Positions 24,308-32,091 of a stretch of DNA of 51,095 nucleotides are shown here, in pieces (the stretch's first letter is position 1; each line of letters starts with the position of its first letter). Position numbers and translations under genes: made by a program. Where the stretch lies: assembly GCA_028823995.1 (NCBI GenBank), contig JAPPFD010000029.1:1-51095 (forward strand). Reading direction: 5' to 3'. The DNA comes from a bacterium. GTDB lineage: Bacteria > Actinomycetota > Acidimicrobiia > Spongiisociales > ZC4RG35. The notes below the pieces were generated by a model that ran no database searches, was not told where the DNA came from, and saw only the letters and a list, made by a program, of their open reading frames with translations.

Positions 24308-24901
24308 TTAGGGACGGAGCAAGGCCGCCAGGGCTCGCAGGGCCCGGCTCCGGTGGGAGATCCGGTTCTTCTCGGCGGGTGTGATCTCGGCGAGGGTCCG
24401 GTCGCCGACTTCGAATACCGAGTCATATCCGAACCCGCCCCCTCCCCTGGCGGCGGTGGTGATCCTGCCCTCCAGGGCGCCGTCGGCCACCAGGACTTGG
24501 CCAGACGGCCACACCAGCGCCGTCACGGTGCGAAACCGCGCCGATCTGTCCCTTCGGCCCTCCATCTCGGTGAGCAGCAGGGCGACGTTGTCCTGGTAGG
24601 TGGCGTTCTCCCCAGCGTAACGGGCCGACCACACGCCCGGGCGGCCCCCCAAGGCATCGACCTCCAAGCCGGTGTCATCCGCCAGAGATGGCAATCCCGT
24701 GGCGGCGGCCACCGCCCTCGCCTTTAGCAAGGCATTGTCCTCCAGGGTCTCGCCGGTCTCTTCCACGTCCTCCCAGCTCAGGCCTCTCACGATCTGGCTC
24801 CCCACCCCGAGTTCCTCCCAGATCTTCTCGACCTCGGCGATCTTGTCGGGATTGGCCGACGCCACCACCAGCCGGTCCGGTCTCTTGTCCACTCTCGTCA
24901 A
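24308..24901 (-). CDS. rdgB: RdgB/HAM1 non-canonical purine NTP pyrophosphatase
   Basis: This enzyme of about 197 residues hydrolyses dITP, ITP and XTP to monophosphates and keeps them out of nucleic acids. Family features are VVASANPDKIAEVEKI at the start, ETGETLEDNALLKARA, the SLADDTGLEVDALGGRPGVWS signature, FGYDSVF and SHRSRALRAL near the end. The open frame continues far upstream inside the RNase PH gene, but the family start is near VDKRPDRLVV. TTG at 24901 or GTG at 24892 are the likely starts, just after the RNase PH stop. The two genes are an actinobacterial operon pair. Confidence 0.92.
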   Translation of the reverse strand: MTRVDKRPDRLVVASANPDKIAEVEKIWEELGVGSQIVRGLSWEDVEETGETLEDNALLKARAVAAATGLPSLADDTGLEVDALGGRPGVWSARYAGENATYQDNVALLLTEMEGRRDRSARFRTVTALVWPSGQVLVADGALEGRITTAARGGGGFGYDSVFEVGDRTLAEITPAEKNRISHRSRALRALAALLRP

Positions 24902-24909
24902 GACGTTGG

Positions 24910-25611
24910 TTAGCCCAGCGCCTGCCTCTGGACGGATAGCAACTCGGAGATCCCCGCCTCGGCGAGGTCGAGCATCTGATCGAGGTCGGCCCGGTCGAAG
25001 AGCGCTCCCTCGGCGGTGCCCTGCACCTCCACCAGAAGACCCCTTCCCGACATCACCACGTTGAAGTCCACATCTGCGGAGCTGTCGTCCCGGTAGTCGA
25101 GATCCAATAGCGCCTCCCCTTCCACCATCCCCACCGAGATGGCCGCCACCTGGTCGAAGCCCGCCTCGGCGTTGGCGATCCCCTGGGAGGCGGCCCATCG
25201 AAGCGCCTCGGTCATGGCCAGCCAGGCTCCGGTCACCGCCGCCGTCCGGGTCCCTCCATCGGCTTGGATCACGTCGCAGTCGACCCGGATGGCGCACTCC
25301 CCCATGGTCCTCAGGTTCACCACCGACCGGAGCGATCGGCCTATCAACCGGGAGATCTCCAGCGCCCTTCCCTTCTGGTAGTGATCGCGGCGGACCCTCT
25401 GGTCCGACGACCCGGGGAGCATGGCGTATTCGGCGGTCACCCACCCGTGGTCCCGTCCGGTGATCCACGGAGGTCGTCTCTCCTCCACCGCCGCGGTGCA
25501 CAGCACCTTGGTGGCGCCCATCTCGATCAGCACCGACCCGGGCGTGGCGTCGGTGAAGCCCATGTGCAGGCGGACGGGCCGCAGTTCGTTAGAGGGTCGA
25601 GTTCGCGCCAT
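24910..25611 (-). CDS. rph: Ribonuclease PH
   Basis: This 233-residue phosphorolytic 3'-5' exoribonuclease trims tRNA 3' ends. Family landmarks are RPVRLHMGFTDATPGSVLIE, EYAMLPGSSDQRVRRDHYQK, the GRALEISRLIGRSLRSVV phosphate-site Arg run, IRVDCDVIQADGGTRTAAVT and LLDLDYRDDSSADVDFNVVM. Length and motifs are complete. It sits between the metallo-hydrolase gene upstream and rdgB downstream on the same strand, the same order as Rv1339-Rv1341 in Mycobacterium tuberculosis. Confidence 0.95.
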   Translation of the reverse strand: MARTRPSNELRPVRLHMGFTDATPGSVLIEMGATKVLCTAAVEERRPPWITGRDHGWVTAEYAMLPGSSDQRVRRDHYQKGRALEISRLIGRSLRSVVNLRTMGECAIRVDCDVIQADGGTRTAAVTGAWLAMTEALRWAASQGIANAEAGFDQVAAISVGMVEGEALLDLDYRDDSSADVDFNVVMSGRGLLVEVQGTAEGALFDRADLDQMLDLAEAGISELLSVQRQALG

Positions 25612-25633
25612 CAGCTACAGGGTATAGCGATGG

Positions 25634-26383
25634 TCATATCCGATGAGCCGCCCCGGGAACCGCCAGGGCCACCGGCCGGTCGAAAGTCCGCTCCGCCGCC
25701 GACACCGCCAGCCGTACATCGATGTGGGGCGGGATGTGGGTGAGCATCAGGCGACGGGCTCCCTGCTCCCGGGCGATCCGCCCCGCTTCCCCGGCGTCCA
25801 GGTGATGGGGCGCCGCTCCGGGGGGAGGGTCGGCGCCGAGCGAGGCCTCGCACAGAAACAGGTGCGCATCCCTCACCAGGCGGCGCCAGTCTCGCTTCGG
25901 CCCGGTGTCCGCCGAGTAGGCCAGGACCCGGCGCCCGTCGCTCCACCGGGAGGCGACCGTGGGAACCGGATGGTCGGCCTCGGCGAAGGAGACCTCCAAC
26001 TCCCCCAGGGTGACCTCGTCGCCGTCCGAAACGGTGTGAAGATCGAACACCCGGGCGAATCGGCCCCCTGTGTCCTGGCCGAGAAGTGACAGCAAGGCTG
26101 CGAACACCTGGTCGGGGGCATACAGCGGAATCCCCCGACGAGGGTAGGGTCCGTAGGCGAAGGCGTGGTAGGCGGAGACCAGGTCCATGCAATGGTCTGG
26201 ATGGCGATGGGAGACCACCACCGCGTCGACCAGGTCCCAATCCAGAAACCGGGTCAGCGCCGCGAAAGTGCCCGGACCAGCCTCGCACCAAACCCTGGTG
26301 CTCCCGGCCTCGACCAGGTAGCCGGAGGCGGGATTGGAGGGTGCGGGGTAGGTGCCGCTCGACCCGAGAACGGTCAGTCGCAT
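25634..26383 (-). CDS. Metallo-beta-lactamase-fold hydrolase (Rv1339-like)
   Basis: This 249-residue protein has the RNase Z-like metallo-hydrolase fold. It starts MRLTVLGSSGTYPAPSNPAS and carries the metal motif VVSHRHPDHCMDL, then AEADHPVPTVASRW, LAYSADTG and RLMLTHIPPH. Position next to rph matches Rv1339, which has been described as a cyclic-nucleotide phosphodiesterase. A nuclease or other phosphodiester role is equally possible here. It lies 22 bases upstream of rph, so the genes are probably co-transcribed. Confidence 0.88.
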   Translation of the reverse strand: MRLTVLGSSGTYPAPSNPASGYLVEAGSTRVWCEAGPGTFAALTRFLDWDLVDAVVVSHRHPDHCMDLVSAYHAFAYGPYPRRGIPLYAPDQVFAALLSLLGQDTGGRFARVFDLHTVSDGDEVTLGELEVSFAEADHPVPTVASRWSDGRRVLAYSADTGPKRDWRRLVRDAHLFLCEASLGADPPPGAAPHHLDAGEAGRIAREQGARRLMLTHIPPHIDVRLAVSAAERTFDRPVALAVPGAAHRI

Positions 26384-26405
26384 TACGCCTCCGGCCCCCG
26401 GGCGG

Positions 26406-27050
26406 TCAGGGCGCCAGCCGTTCGGTCACCCACGCCCCGTCGCGCAGGCGGTACTCGAAGCGGTCGTGCAGGCGGCTGGGACGGCCCCGCCAGAACTCGT
26501 AGTAGTCGGGCATCAACCGGTAACCCCCCCACTCCTCGGGTCGAGGGAGGTCCCCCTCCGGGTACCGGCGCCGGAGTTCCTCGGTGCGCTCCTCCAGCCA
26601 GGCCCGGCTGGGGACCGGCTCGCTCTGGGGAGAGGCTGCCGCGCTGAGCCGGGACCCCGGCGGGCGGCCGCTGAAATAGGCGTCCGACTGGGTGCCGGCC
26701 ACCTTCACCACCGTCCCCTCGATCCGCACCTGGCGATGCAGCGGCATCCACAGGAACACCGCCGAGGCGCGGGGGTTCTCGGCCAACTCGGCGCCCTTGC
26801 GGCTCTGATAGTTGGTGTAGAACACGATCCCCCGGGAGTCCATCTCCCTCACCAGGACGGTCCGCGCCGAGGGCCGGCCCCCCCGGTCGGCCGTCGCCAG
26901 GATGAAGGCGTGCGGCTCCACCAGGCCCGACTCCAAGGCATCCGAGAACCATCCGGAGAACAAATCGAAGGGTTCGGGGGTCAAATCGGAACGCGACAGC
27001 CCCGCACTCTTATAGTCGGTACGCAGGTTCAGGAGGCGATCGGGGTCCAT
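26406..27050 (-). CDS. pdxH: Pyridoxamine 5'-phosphate oxidase
   Basis: This 214-residue FMN enzyme oxidises pyridoxamine or pyridoxine phosphate to pyridoxal phosphate. The family pattern is complete: ARTVLVREMDSRGIVFYTNY, SRKGAELAENPRASAVFLWM, RQVRIEGTV and the C-terminal dimerisation segment EEWGGYRLMPDYYEFW followed by RLHDRFEYR. ATG at 27050 fits the usual start. It lies between the acyl-CoA dehydrogenase and the metallo-hydrolase, each about 20 bases away. Confidence 0.94.
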   Translation of the reverse strand: MDPDRLLNLRTDYKSAGLSRSDLTPEPFDLFSGWFSDALESGLVEPHAFILATADRGGRPSARTVLVREMDSRGIVFYTNYQSRKGAELAENPRASAVFLWMPLHRQVRIEGTVVKVAGTQSDAYFSGRPPGSRLSAAASPQSEPVPSRAWLEERTEELRRRYPEGDLPRPEEWGGYRLMPDYYEFWRGRPSRLHDRFEYRLRDGAWVTERLAP

Positions 27051-27069
27051 GGCGTCTACGGTAGGCCGA

Positions 27070-28218
27070 TCACATCTTCTTGGCGATCTCTTCCAGCATC
27101 ACTTCGGTGGCCCCGCCGCCGATGGGGTGCAGCCGGGCGTCCCGGGACATCCTCTCGATCGGCGACTCCCGCATGTAGCCCATCCCGCCGTGGAACTGCA
27201 CGCAACTGTAGAGCACCCGGTTGACCAACTCGCTCATGAAGGCCTTGACCATGGAGATCTCCCGGACCGCCCCCTGTCCCTGGTCGAGCAGCCAGGCCGA
27301 GTGATAGAGGAGTTGCGCCCCGGCCTCCACCGACGCCGCCAACTCGGCGAGCTTCAGACGGATGGCCTGCTTGGCCCACAGCACCTTCCCGAAGGCGCGG
27401 CGGCTCTTGACGTAGGCGACCGTCATCTCGAGGGCCTTCTTGGCCTCCCCCAGCGCGGCCGCCGCCAGGACCAAACGCTCGTTCTGGAAGTTGCGCATGA
27501 TGGCGTAGAAGCCCCGTTCGGGCTCGCCGATCAGGTTTTCCGCCGGCACCCGGCAGTCCTCGAAGACCAACTCGGCCGTGTCGGAGGAGCGCCACCCGTG
27601 CTTGTCCAGGGTGCGGCTGACCGAGAATCCCCTGGTCCCCTTCTCCACCAGGAACAGGCTGATCCCCCGGTGCGGGGCCACCGAGAGATCGGTCTTGGCC
27701 GACAGCACCACCACGTCGCTGCTGGCTCCGTTGGAGATGAACATCTTGGTGCCGTTCACCACGAACTCGTCGCCGTCGCGCACCGCCCGGGTCTTCATGG
27801 CCGCCACATCGGAGCCCGCGTCGGGCTCGGACACCGCCAGGGCGCCGATCAACTCCCCGCTCATCATCCCCGGCAGGTAGCGGTCCTGGAGGTCGGGTGA
27901 CCCGTAGCGGTAGACATAGGGCATGGCGAGTTCGGAGTGAACCGCCACGCTGGCCATCACCCCTCCGAAGGTGCTCTTGCCGAATTCCTCCGCCACCGTC
28001 GCCGAGGCCAGGTGGCCCATACCCACCCCGCCGCGGGACTCGGGGATCCGCAGCCCGAACAGGCCGATCTCTCCCAGCTTGGTGAACAGTTCCCGGGGAA
28101 CCCGGCCGTTTGCTTCCCACTCCTCGCCGTAGGGAACGACCTCATTCTCAACGAACCGCCTGGTCTCGGCGCGGATCGCCGCCAGGTCCTCGGTCTCGTA
28201 GATGCTGTGGGGCTCCAA
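27070..28218 (-). CDS. Acyl-CoA dehydrogenase
   Basis: This FAD enzyme introduces the alpha-beta double bond in an acyl-CoA. Visible are the signature ALAVSEPDAGSDVAAMKT, MFISNGA, WRSSDTAELVFEDCRVP, and the C-terminal FHGGMGYMRESPIERMSRD. The usual catalytic Glu position near the end reads PIGGGATEVM instead of YEGT. This fits the subgroup with the base placed elsewhere, as in isovaleryl-CoA dehydrogenase. The frame is open to an ATG at 28293, but that codon lies inside a LexA box. TTG at 28218 with AAAGG seven bases upstream gives the family length of 382 residues and is preferred. Confidence 0.9.
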   Translation of the reverse strand: MEPHSIYETEDLAAIRAETRRFVENEVVPYGEEWEANGRVPRELFTKLGEIGLFGLRIPESRGGVGMGHLASATVAEEFGKSTFGGVMASVAVHSELAMPYVYRYGSPDLQDRYLPGMMSGELIGALAVSEPDAGSDVAAMKTRAVRDGDEFVVNGTKMFISNGASSDVVVLSAKTDLSVAPHRGISLFLVEKGTRGFSVSRTLDKHGWRSSDTAELVFEDCRVPAENLIGEPERGFYAIMRNFQNERLVLAAAALGEAKKALEMTVAYVKSRRAFGKVLWAKQAIRLKLAELAASVEAGAQLLYHSAWLLDQGQGAVREISMVKAFMSELVNRVLYSCVQFHGGMGYMRESPIERMSRDARLHPIGGGATEVMLEEIAKKM

Positions 28219-28285
28219 CCGGTTCCCTTTCGATGCCAATGTCAATTTTACGCCTTGGCCGCCGCTCGGAGTGCCTGTTTGGAGA

Positions 28286-28301
28286 TCGAACATATGTTCG
28301 A
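28286..28301. promoter_or_regulatory. Perfect LexA SOS box
   Basis: TCGAACATATGTTCGA is a 16-base perfect palindrome that matches the mycobacterial/actinobacterial SOS box TCGAAC-N4-GTTCGA at every fixed position. It lies 16 bases before the preferred start of the radical SAM gene and 68 bases before that of the acyl-CoA dehydrogenase, in the divergent promoter region. Confidence 0.85.
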
Positions 28302-28317
28302 TAACATAAGGCGTCCC

Positions 28318-29289
28318 ATGGCTGCCTCCAACCTGCGCTGGACCCTGGCCGGGGACAAACCGGCCGAACTCTTCGAGGGTTGCCGCCGGGTGGCCGGCAA
28401 GGGTCAGTACCGGGGCCTCACCTTCCTCGAGGTCGAGGCCAAGTCGATCATCAACCGGGTCCCCTACACGAACTTCTTTCCCTTCGAGTACACCATCAAC
28501 TGCTACCGGGGATGCTCACACGCCTGCGTGTATTGCTTCGCCCGCACCTCCCATGACTACCTGGGGCTGGGCATCGGAGAGGACTTCGACCGAAGGATCG
28601 TGGTCAAGGTCAACGCCGTGGAGCTGACCAGGGCCCAGACCGAGCCGAGGAACTGGGCGGGACATCCCATCGCCATGGGCACCAATACCGACCCCTACCA
28701 GCCGGCCGAGGGGAAGTACCGCCTGACCAGGGGCGTCGTGGAGGTGCTCACCGAACGCGCCAACCCCTTCTCGGTCCTCACCAAGTCGCCCCTGGCGCTC
28801 CGGGACCGGAACCTCTTAGCGGAGGCGGCGAAGCGAGCGGAAGTCACGGTCAGCTTCTCGGTAGGAACCCTCGACACCGACGTGTGGAGGAAGACCGAGC
28901 CCGGAACGCCCCATCCCCGGAAGCGACTGGAAGCCGTCTCGAGGCTGAAAGAACTGGGCGTCCCCTCCGGGGTGCTGGTGGCGCCGCTCCTCCCCGGCAT
29001 CTCCGACTCGCCCCGCCAGGTGGGCGAGGTGATGCGAGCCTGCCGTGACGCTGGCGCGGACTTCGCGGCGCCCATCCGCCTGCATCTGCGGCCCGGCGTC
29101 AAGGAACACTTCATGGAATGGCTGGAGGGGGAATTCCCGGACCTGGTGGGCGCCTACCGGGATCTCTACCGGAACCGCTCCTACCTCCCCCGTCGCACCC
29201 GCTCACGCCGGAACTCCAATCCGGCCCGCCGGCCCGCCGGGGCGAAAACGCCCGCGCCTAAGAAACCACGCCAAGGTCGACTGCTTTAG
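28318..29289 (+). CDS. Radical SAM protein, SplB/Rv2578c-like
   Basis: This protein of about 323 residues has the radical SAM cluster motif CSHACVYC (CxxxCxxC) in INCYRGCSHACVYCFAR, preceded by SIINRVPYTNFFPFEYTIN. MGTNTDPYQPAEGKYRLTRG and VLTKSPLALRD are typical of the Rv2578c-like group related to spore photoproduct lyase. The tail is basic and proline-rich. The open frame extends upstream across the promoter, but ATG at 28318 with AAGG eight bases before it is the likely start, since the ATG at 28294 is inside the SOS box. The box predicts induction by DNA damage and a role in DNA repair. Confidence 0.88.
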   Translation: MAASNLRWTLAGDKPAELFEGCRRVAGKGQYRGLTFLEVEAKSIINRVPYTNFFPFEYTINCYRGCSHACVYCFARTSHDYLGLGIGEDFDRRIVVKVNAVELTRAQTEPRNWAGHPIAMGTNTDPYQPAEGKYRLTRGVVEVLTERANPFSVLTKSPLALRDRNLLAEAAKRAEVTVSFSVGTLDTDVWRKTEPGTPHPRKRLEAVSRLKELGVPSGVLVAPLLPGISDSPRQVGEVMRACRDAGADFAAPIRLHLRPGVKEHFMEWLEGEFPDLVGAYRDLYRNRSYLPRRTRSRRNSNPARRPAGAKTPAPKKPRQGRLL

Positions 29290-29331
29290 GGCGGCGCGGA
29301 GGTCAGGAACCGGTGACCCCCGTGGGGATCT

Positions 29332-29703
29332 CTACGGCGCCTTGTCCGCGTGCTGGGGACAGTAGGCGGCGAGGCCCAGCCCGGCGGCGGTGCGCATGCC
29401 GCTCAACTCGATGGGACTCAGGGTCCTGCCTCCCTCCGAGAGGGCGGCGATCTCCGCGTCCTCGACCTCCTGCCAAGTGGCCCCGTCCTGGAAGGATGCA
29501 CAGGCTCGCCAAATCATGTCCTTGCTCTGTTCCCTCTGCGCCTCGGTGATGAACGGCTGTCCCATGAAGTTCTCAAGAGCCTGTTGAGCTTCCTCGGTAC
29601 CGGTGGGGGTCCTCGAAGCGATGGCCTCCTCTTCCGCCGAGGTTCCGTCGCCGCAACCCGCCCAAAGCAGCACCGCCACCAACATCAAGATCAGCCTTCT
29701 CAT
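29332..29703 (-). CDS. Secreted lipoprotein, DUF732-like
   Basis: This 123-residue protein has a lipoprotein signal: MRRLILMLVAVLLWAGC with the lipobox Cys near residue 17. After a Ser/Thr/Glu linker there is a small helical domain with two cysteines (RACASF and LAAYCPQHA) that may form a disulfide, as in the DUF732 family of actinobacterial exported proteins. ATG at 29703 has GGAGG eight bases upstream. Function is unknown. It converges on the radical SAM gene. Confidence 0.75.
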   Translation of the reverse strand: MRRLILMLVAVLLWAGCGDGTSAEEEAIASRTPTGTEEAQQALENFMGQPFITEAQREQSKDMIWRACASFQDGATWQEVEDAEIAALSEGGRTLSPIELSGMRTAAGLGLAAYCPQHADKAP

Positions 29704-29874
29704 ATCCAAAGCCTCCGTAGTGCCATTCTCACTCCGATTCCTCCGATGCCAGACACTGTTTCAGGGTACTTACGCCAGATGGGGGTTGCCAAGGATTCGG
29801 CCATCTAATTCCCGGCCGGACGCTCCCGCTCAGCGCCAGCAGACCTGATACGCTGGGCCGTAGGTGGTTTTCAA

Positions 29875-30348
29875 GTGGCAGTGACGTGGGCCCGCTTCCA
29901 AGAAGCCGAGCCGGGCTTGGCGGCATCAGTGCGCGAGAGATTCGAGAGTCACCGCCACGCGGTGATGGCGACGCTTCGACGGGACGGGGCGCCGCGGCTG
30001 TCGGGGATGGAGGCCCCCATCCGGGACGGTCACCTGTGGCTGGCCATGGAACACACCTCCCGGAAGACAAACGACCTGCGCCGGGACGCCCGGCTCTCGA
30101 TCCACAGCGCACCCGACGACGAGCGGTTGACCCTCGGCGACGCCCGCGTGGACGGCCGGGCGGTCCCGGCGCTCCCACCCGAGGTGTCGCTGTTCGTGAA
30201 GGGCCATCGGTTTCCCATCAACGACACCTCGGGTATGGCGCTGTTCTGGGTCGACATCACCGGGGTGGTGCTGGCGCGGGTGGTGGACCGCGGTCTGCTG
30301 GTTTCCTCGTGGACGCCGGAGGGCGGGCTCCGCGAGACTCGCGTGTGA
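29875..30348 (+). CDS. Split-barrel flavin/F420-binding protein (PPOX family)
   Basis: This 157-residue protein has the pyridoxamine-oxidase-like split barrel: ESHRHAVMATLRRDGAPRLS, then HLWLAMEHTSRKTNDLRRD, which supplies cofactor contacts. Actinobacterial members bind FMN or F420 and reduce various substrates. It starts at a GTG. A second, unrelated split-barrel gene follows 131 bases downstream on the same strand. Confidence 0.82.
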   Translation: MAVTWARFQEAEPGLAASVRERFESHRHAVMATLRRDGAPRLSGMEAPIRDGHLWLAMEHTSRKTNDLRRDARLSIHSAPDDERLTLGDARVDGRAVPALPPEVSLFVKGHRFPINDTSGMALFWVDITGVVLARVVDRGLLVSSWTPEGGLRETRV

Positions 30349-30479
30349 GCTCTATCGGCAGGTCCTCCGGCTGACCTCACGGCCCTCCCTTCGGTCAGGG
30401 GTTTGGAGAACCGACCCGGGGATCTCGGTCGGCGAAATCACCCCTTTCGGTGCGACGTCCTTCCCTAGCCTTTCCTCCC

Positions 30480-31178
30480 ATGTCCGAAAGCCCGCCCCCG
30501 GAGGAAGCCGGACCGCCTTCGGAGCGGGTCCGGGTGCGTCGTCTGGCCGCCCGGGCCCGGTATGAGCGTTCCGACGTCCTCGGAATCCTCGACGCCGGAT
30601 TGATAGCCCATGTCGGCGTCTCCACCCCCGACGGCCCGGTGGTGCTCCCCATGGCCTACGGTCGCGACGACGAGCACCTCTACCTCCACGGCGCGGTGGG
30701 CAACCACCTTCTCCGCACGAGCGACGGACAGGAAGTCTGCGTCACCGTCACCCACCTGGACGGACTGGTCATGGCCCGGACCCCCTTCCACAACTCCATG
30801 AACTACCGATCGGTGGTGGTGAGGGGCAACGCACGGAAAATTGTCGACGGCGACAGGAAACTGAGGGCCCTGAGGATCATCACCGACCATGTGGTCGCCA
30901 ACTGGGACAACACCCGCCTGCCGTCGGCGTCGGACCTCCGCAGCACGCTGGTGCTGGAACTCCCGCTGGCCGAGGCATCCGCCAAGGTCCGCTACGGGGA
31001 TCCCGTGGACGAACCCGAGGACCTGGCCGGTCCCTGGTGGGCGGGCGTGGTGCCCATCAGCACCCGCTTCGAGCCGGCCGTCCCTTCCTCCGACCTGGCA
31101 GGTGATCGGGAACCGCCCGCCTCGATTCAATCCCTGTCGGGGCTCACCCCCGACGAGCGAATCCGCGGAGACGACTGA
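30480..31178 (+). CDS. Split-barrel flavoenzyme-like protein (pyridox_ox_2 type)
   Basis: This 232-residue protein belongs to the pyridoxamine oxidase-like group: RYERSDVLGILDAGLIAHVG, VVLPMAYGRDDEHLYLHGAVGN, CVTVTHLDGLVMARTPFHNSMNYRS and RIITDHVVANW. Such proteins bind FMN, F420 or heme-like cofactors. The ATG at 30480 is chosen because the upstream part is not conserved-looking. It is transcribed with, but only loosely linked to, the preceding split-barrel gene. Confidence 0.85.
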   Translation: MSESPPPEEAGPPSERVRVRRLAARARYERSDVLGILDAGLIAHVGVSTPDGPVVLPMAYGRDDEHLYLHGAVGNHLLRTSDGQEVCVTVTHLDGLVMARTPFHNSMNYRSVVVRGNARKIVDGDRKLRALRIITDHVVANWDNTRLPSASDLRSTLVLELPLAEASAKVRYGDPVDEPEDLAGPWWAGVVPISTRFEPAVPSSDLAGDREPPASIQSLSGLTPDERIRGDD

Positions 31179-31245
31179 TACGACTAGCGAATTGAGTCCC
31201 GCGCCGCAACCCAGTCCTTAAAGGGCGTGTCCGGCGGAGTCGACC

Positions 31246-31890
31246 CTAACCAGGACCAAAGCCCGCCATTTTCTCCACGTCCACCACCGAGACCTGTTTC
31301 CTCTCCTCCAACCCGGCGAAAAAGACGGTGGCCAAGGCATCCGAGTCCCCACTGGTTATGGCAAGCACGCGGCCAACCCCCAAACCAGGGTGGCGCACCC
31401 GATCGCCAACCTGGAACTGGTGAGATGGGACAAGCGCTCTTCCCAGTGCGGTGGCGCCTCCCTGGAGACTTTTCCGGGAGACCCCGTCTTCAAATGACCA
31501 GAGAAACCCCACGGGGGTAGTCCTGGAGACCTCCGCTATCGCGCCATTGCCCGCGTATTCGAACAGATCCTGGTTCGAGTATCGCCAGAAGATGTGTGCT
31601 CGCCCGGCGTCCAGGAGCTTGCGGACACTGGGCCACTCCACATGGGAATTCTTCTTGTGATACCAGCGAAGGCAACCTCCTTCCCACCGATTGCCAAAGT
31701 CGTCGCCAATGGTCCCCTTAGTCCCCACATTTGTGAAGATGATGAACTCGCCCTCGCCTTCCCTTATCCCCGAAACCCAGATCCCGCCCTTGGCTTTCTT
31801 GCCCAGGCCCAGCAACTCGCTGACATCGGATCGGGAGTACTTCCTAGCGGGCTCAAAGATCAAGCCCACCCGGAACCGCCCACCTGGCAA
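31246..31890 (-). CDS. SRA-like/DUF3427-type domain fused to PcrA-like Tudor domain
   Basis: This protein of about 214 residues has two parts. Residues 15-125 (YSRSDVSELLGLG, GGIWVSGI, FIIFTNVGTKGT, WEGGCLRWYHKKNSH, HIFWRYS) resemble the modified-base-binding SRA-like or DUF3427 domains found in restriction and helicase proteins. Residues 155-212 (FQVGDRVRHPGLGVGRVLAI) resemble the C-terminal Tudor-like domain of UvrD/PcrA helicases, which contacts RNA polymerase. No helicase or nuclease domain is present. The TTG at 31890 is a weak start and a GTG further in is possible. It may read modified DNA and recruit to transcription or repair. Domain calls are from memory of patterns. Confidence 0.6.
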   Translation of the reverse strand: MPGGRFRVGLIFEPARKYSRSDVSELLGLGKKAKGGIWVSGIREGEGEFIIFTNVGTKGTIGDDFGNRWEGGCLRWYHKKNSHVEWPSVRKLLDAGRAHIFWRYSNQDLFEYAGNGAIAEVSRTTPVGFLWSFEDGVSRKSLQGGATALGRALVPSHQFQVGDRVRHPGLGVGRVLAITSGDSDALATVFFAGLEERKQVSVVDVEKMAGFGPG

Positions 31891-32091
31891 CTCCTGCCAA
31901 GAGCTCCGACCCGGGGTACGGCCCCGGTTTGTCGGGCGGCAATAATCATGTTGGGAACACCTGCGATGTTCTATAGCCTAGGACGGCGCCTTGCCGTATG
32001 AGGTCCCACGTGGGCAGCAGTGTCGACATCCGGCAAAAACCCTGGGGGAACGTTGGTGCTGTCCAGGGCTGTGGAGACGGGGCGGCCCGCC

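Noticed and set aside
24308..25501. A 397-residue protein covering rdgB and most of rph in one frame
   Set aside because: The upstream part is low-complexity Gly/Arg sequence out of frame with a perfect RNase PH gene; the RdgB family start is near 24900.
26352..27900. Long plus-strand open frames opposite pdxH and the acyl-CoA dehydrogenase
   Set aside because: High-GC antisense frames with no domain and no ribosome site; the minus-strand genes are complete and conserved.
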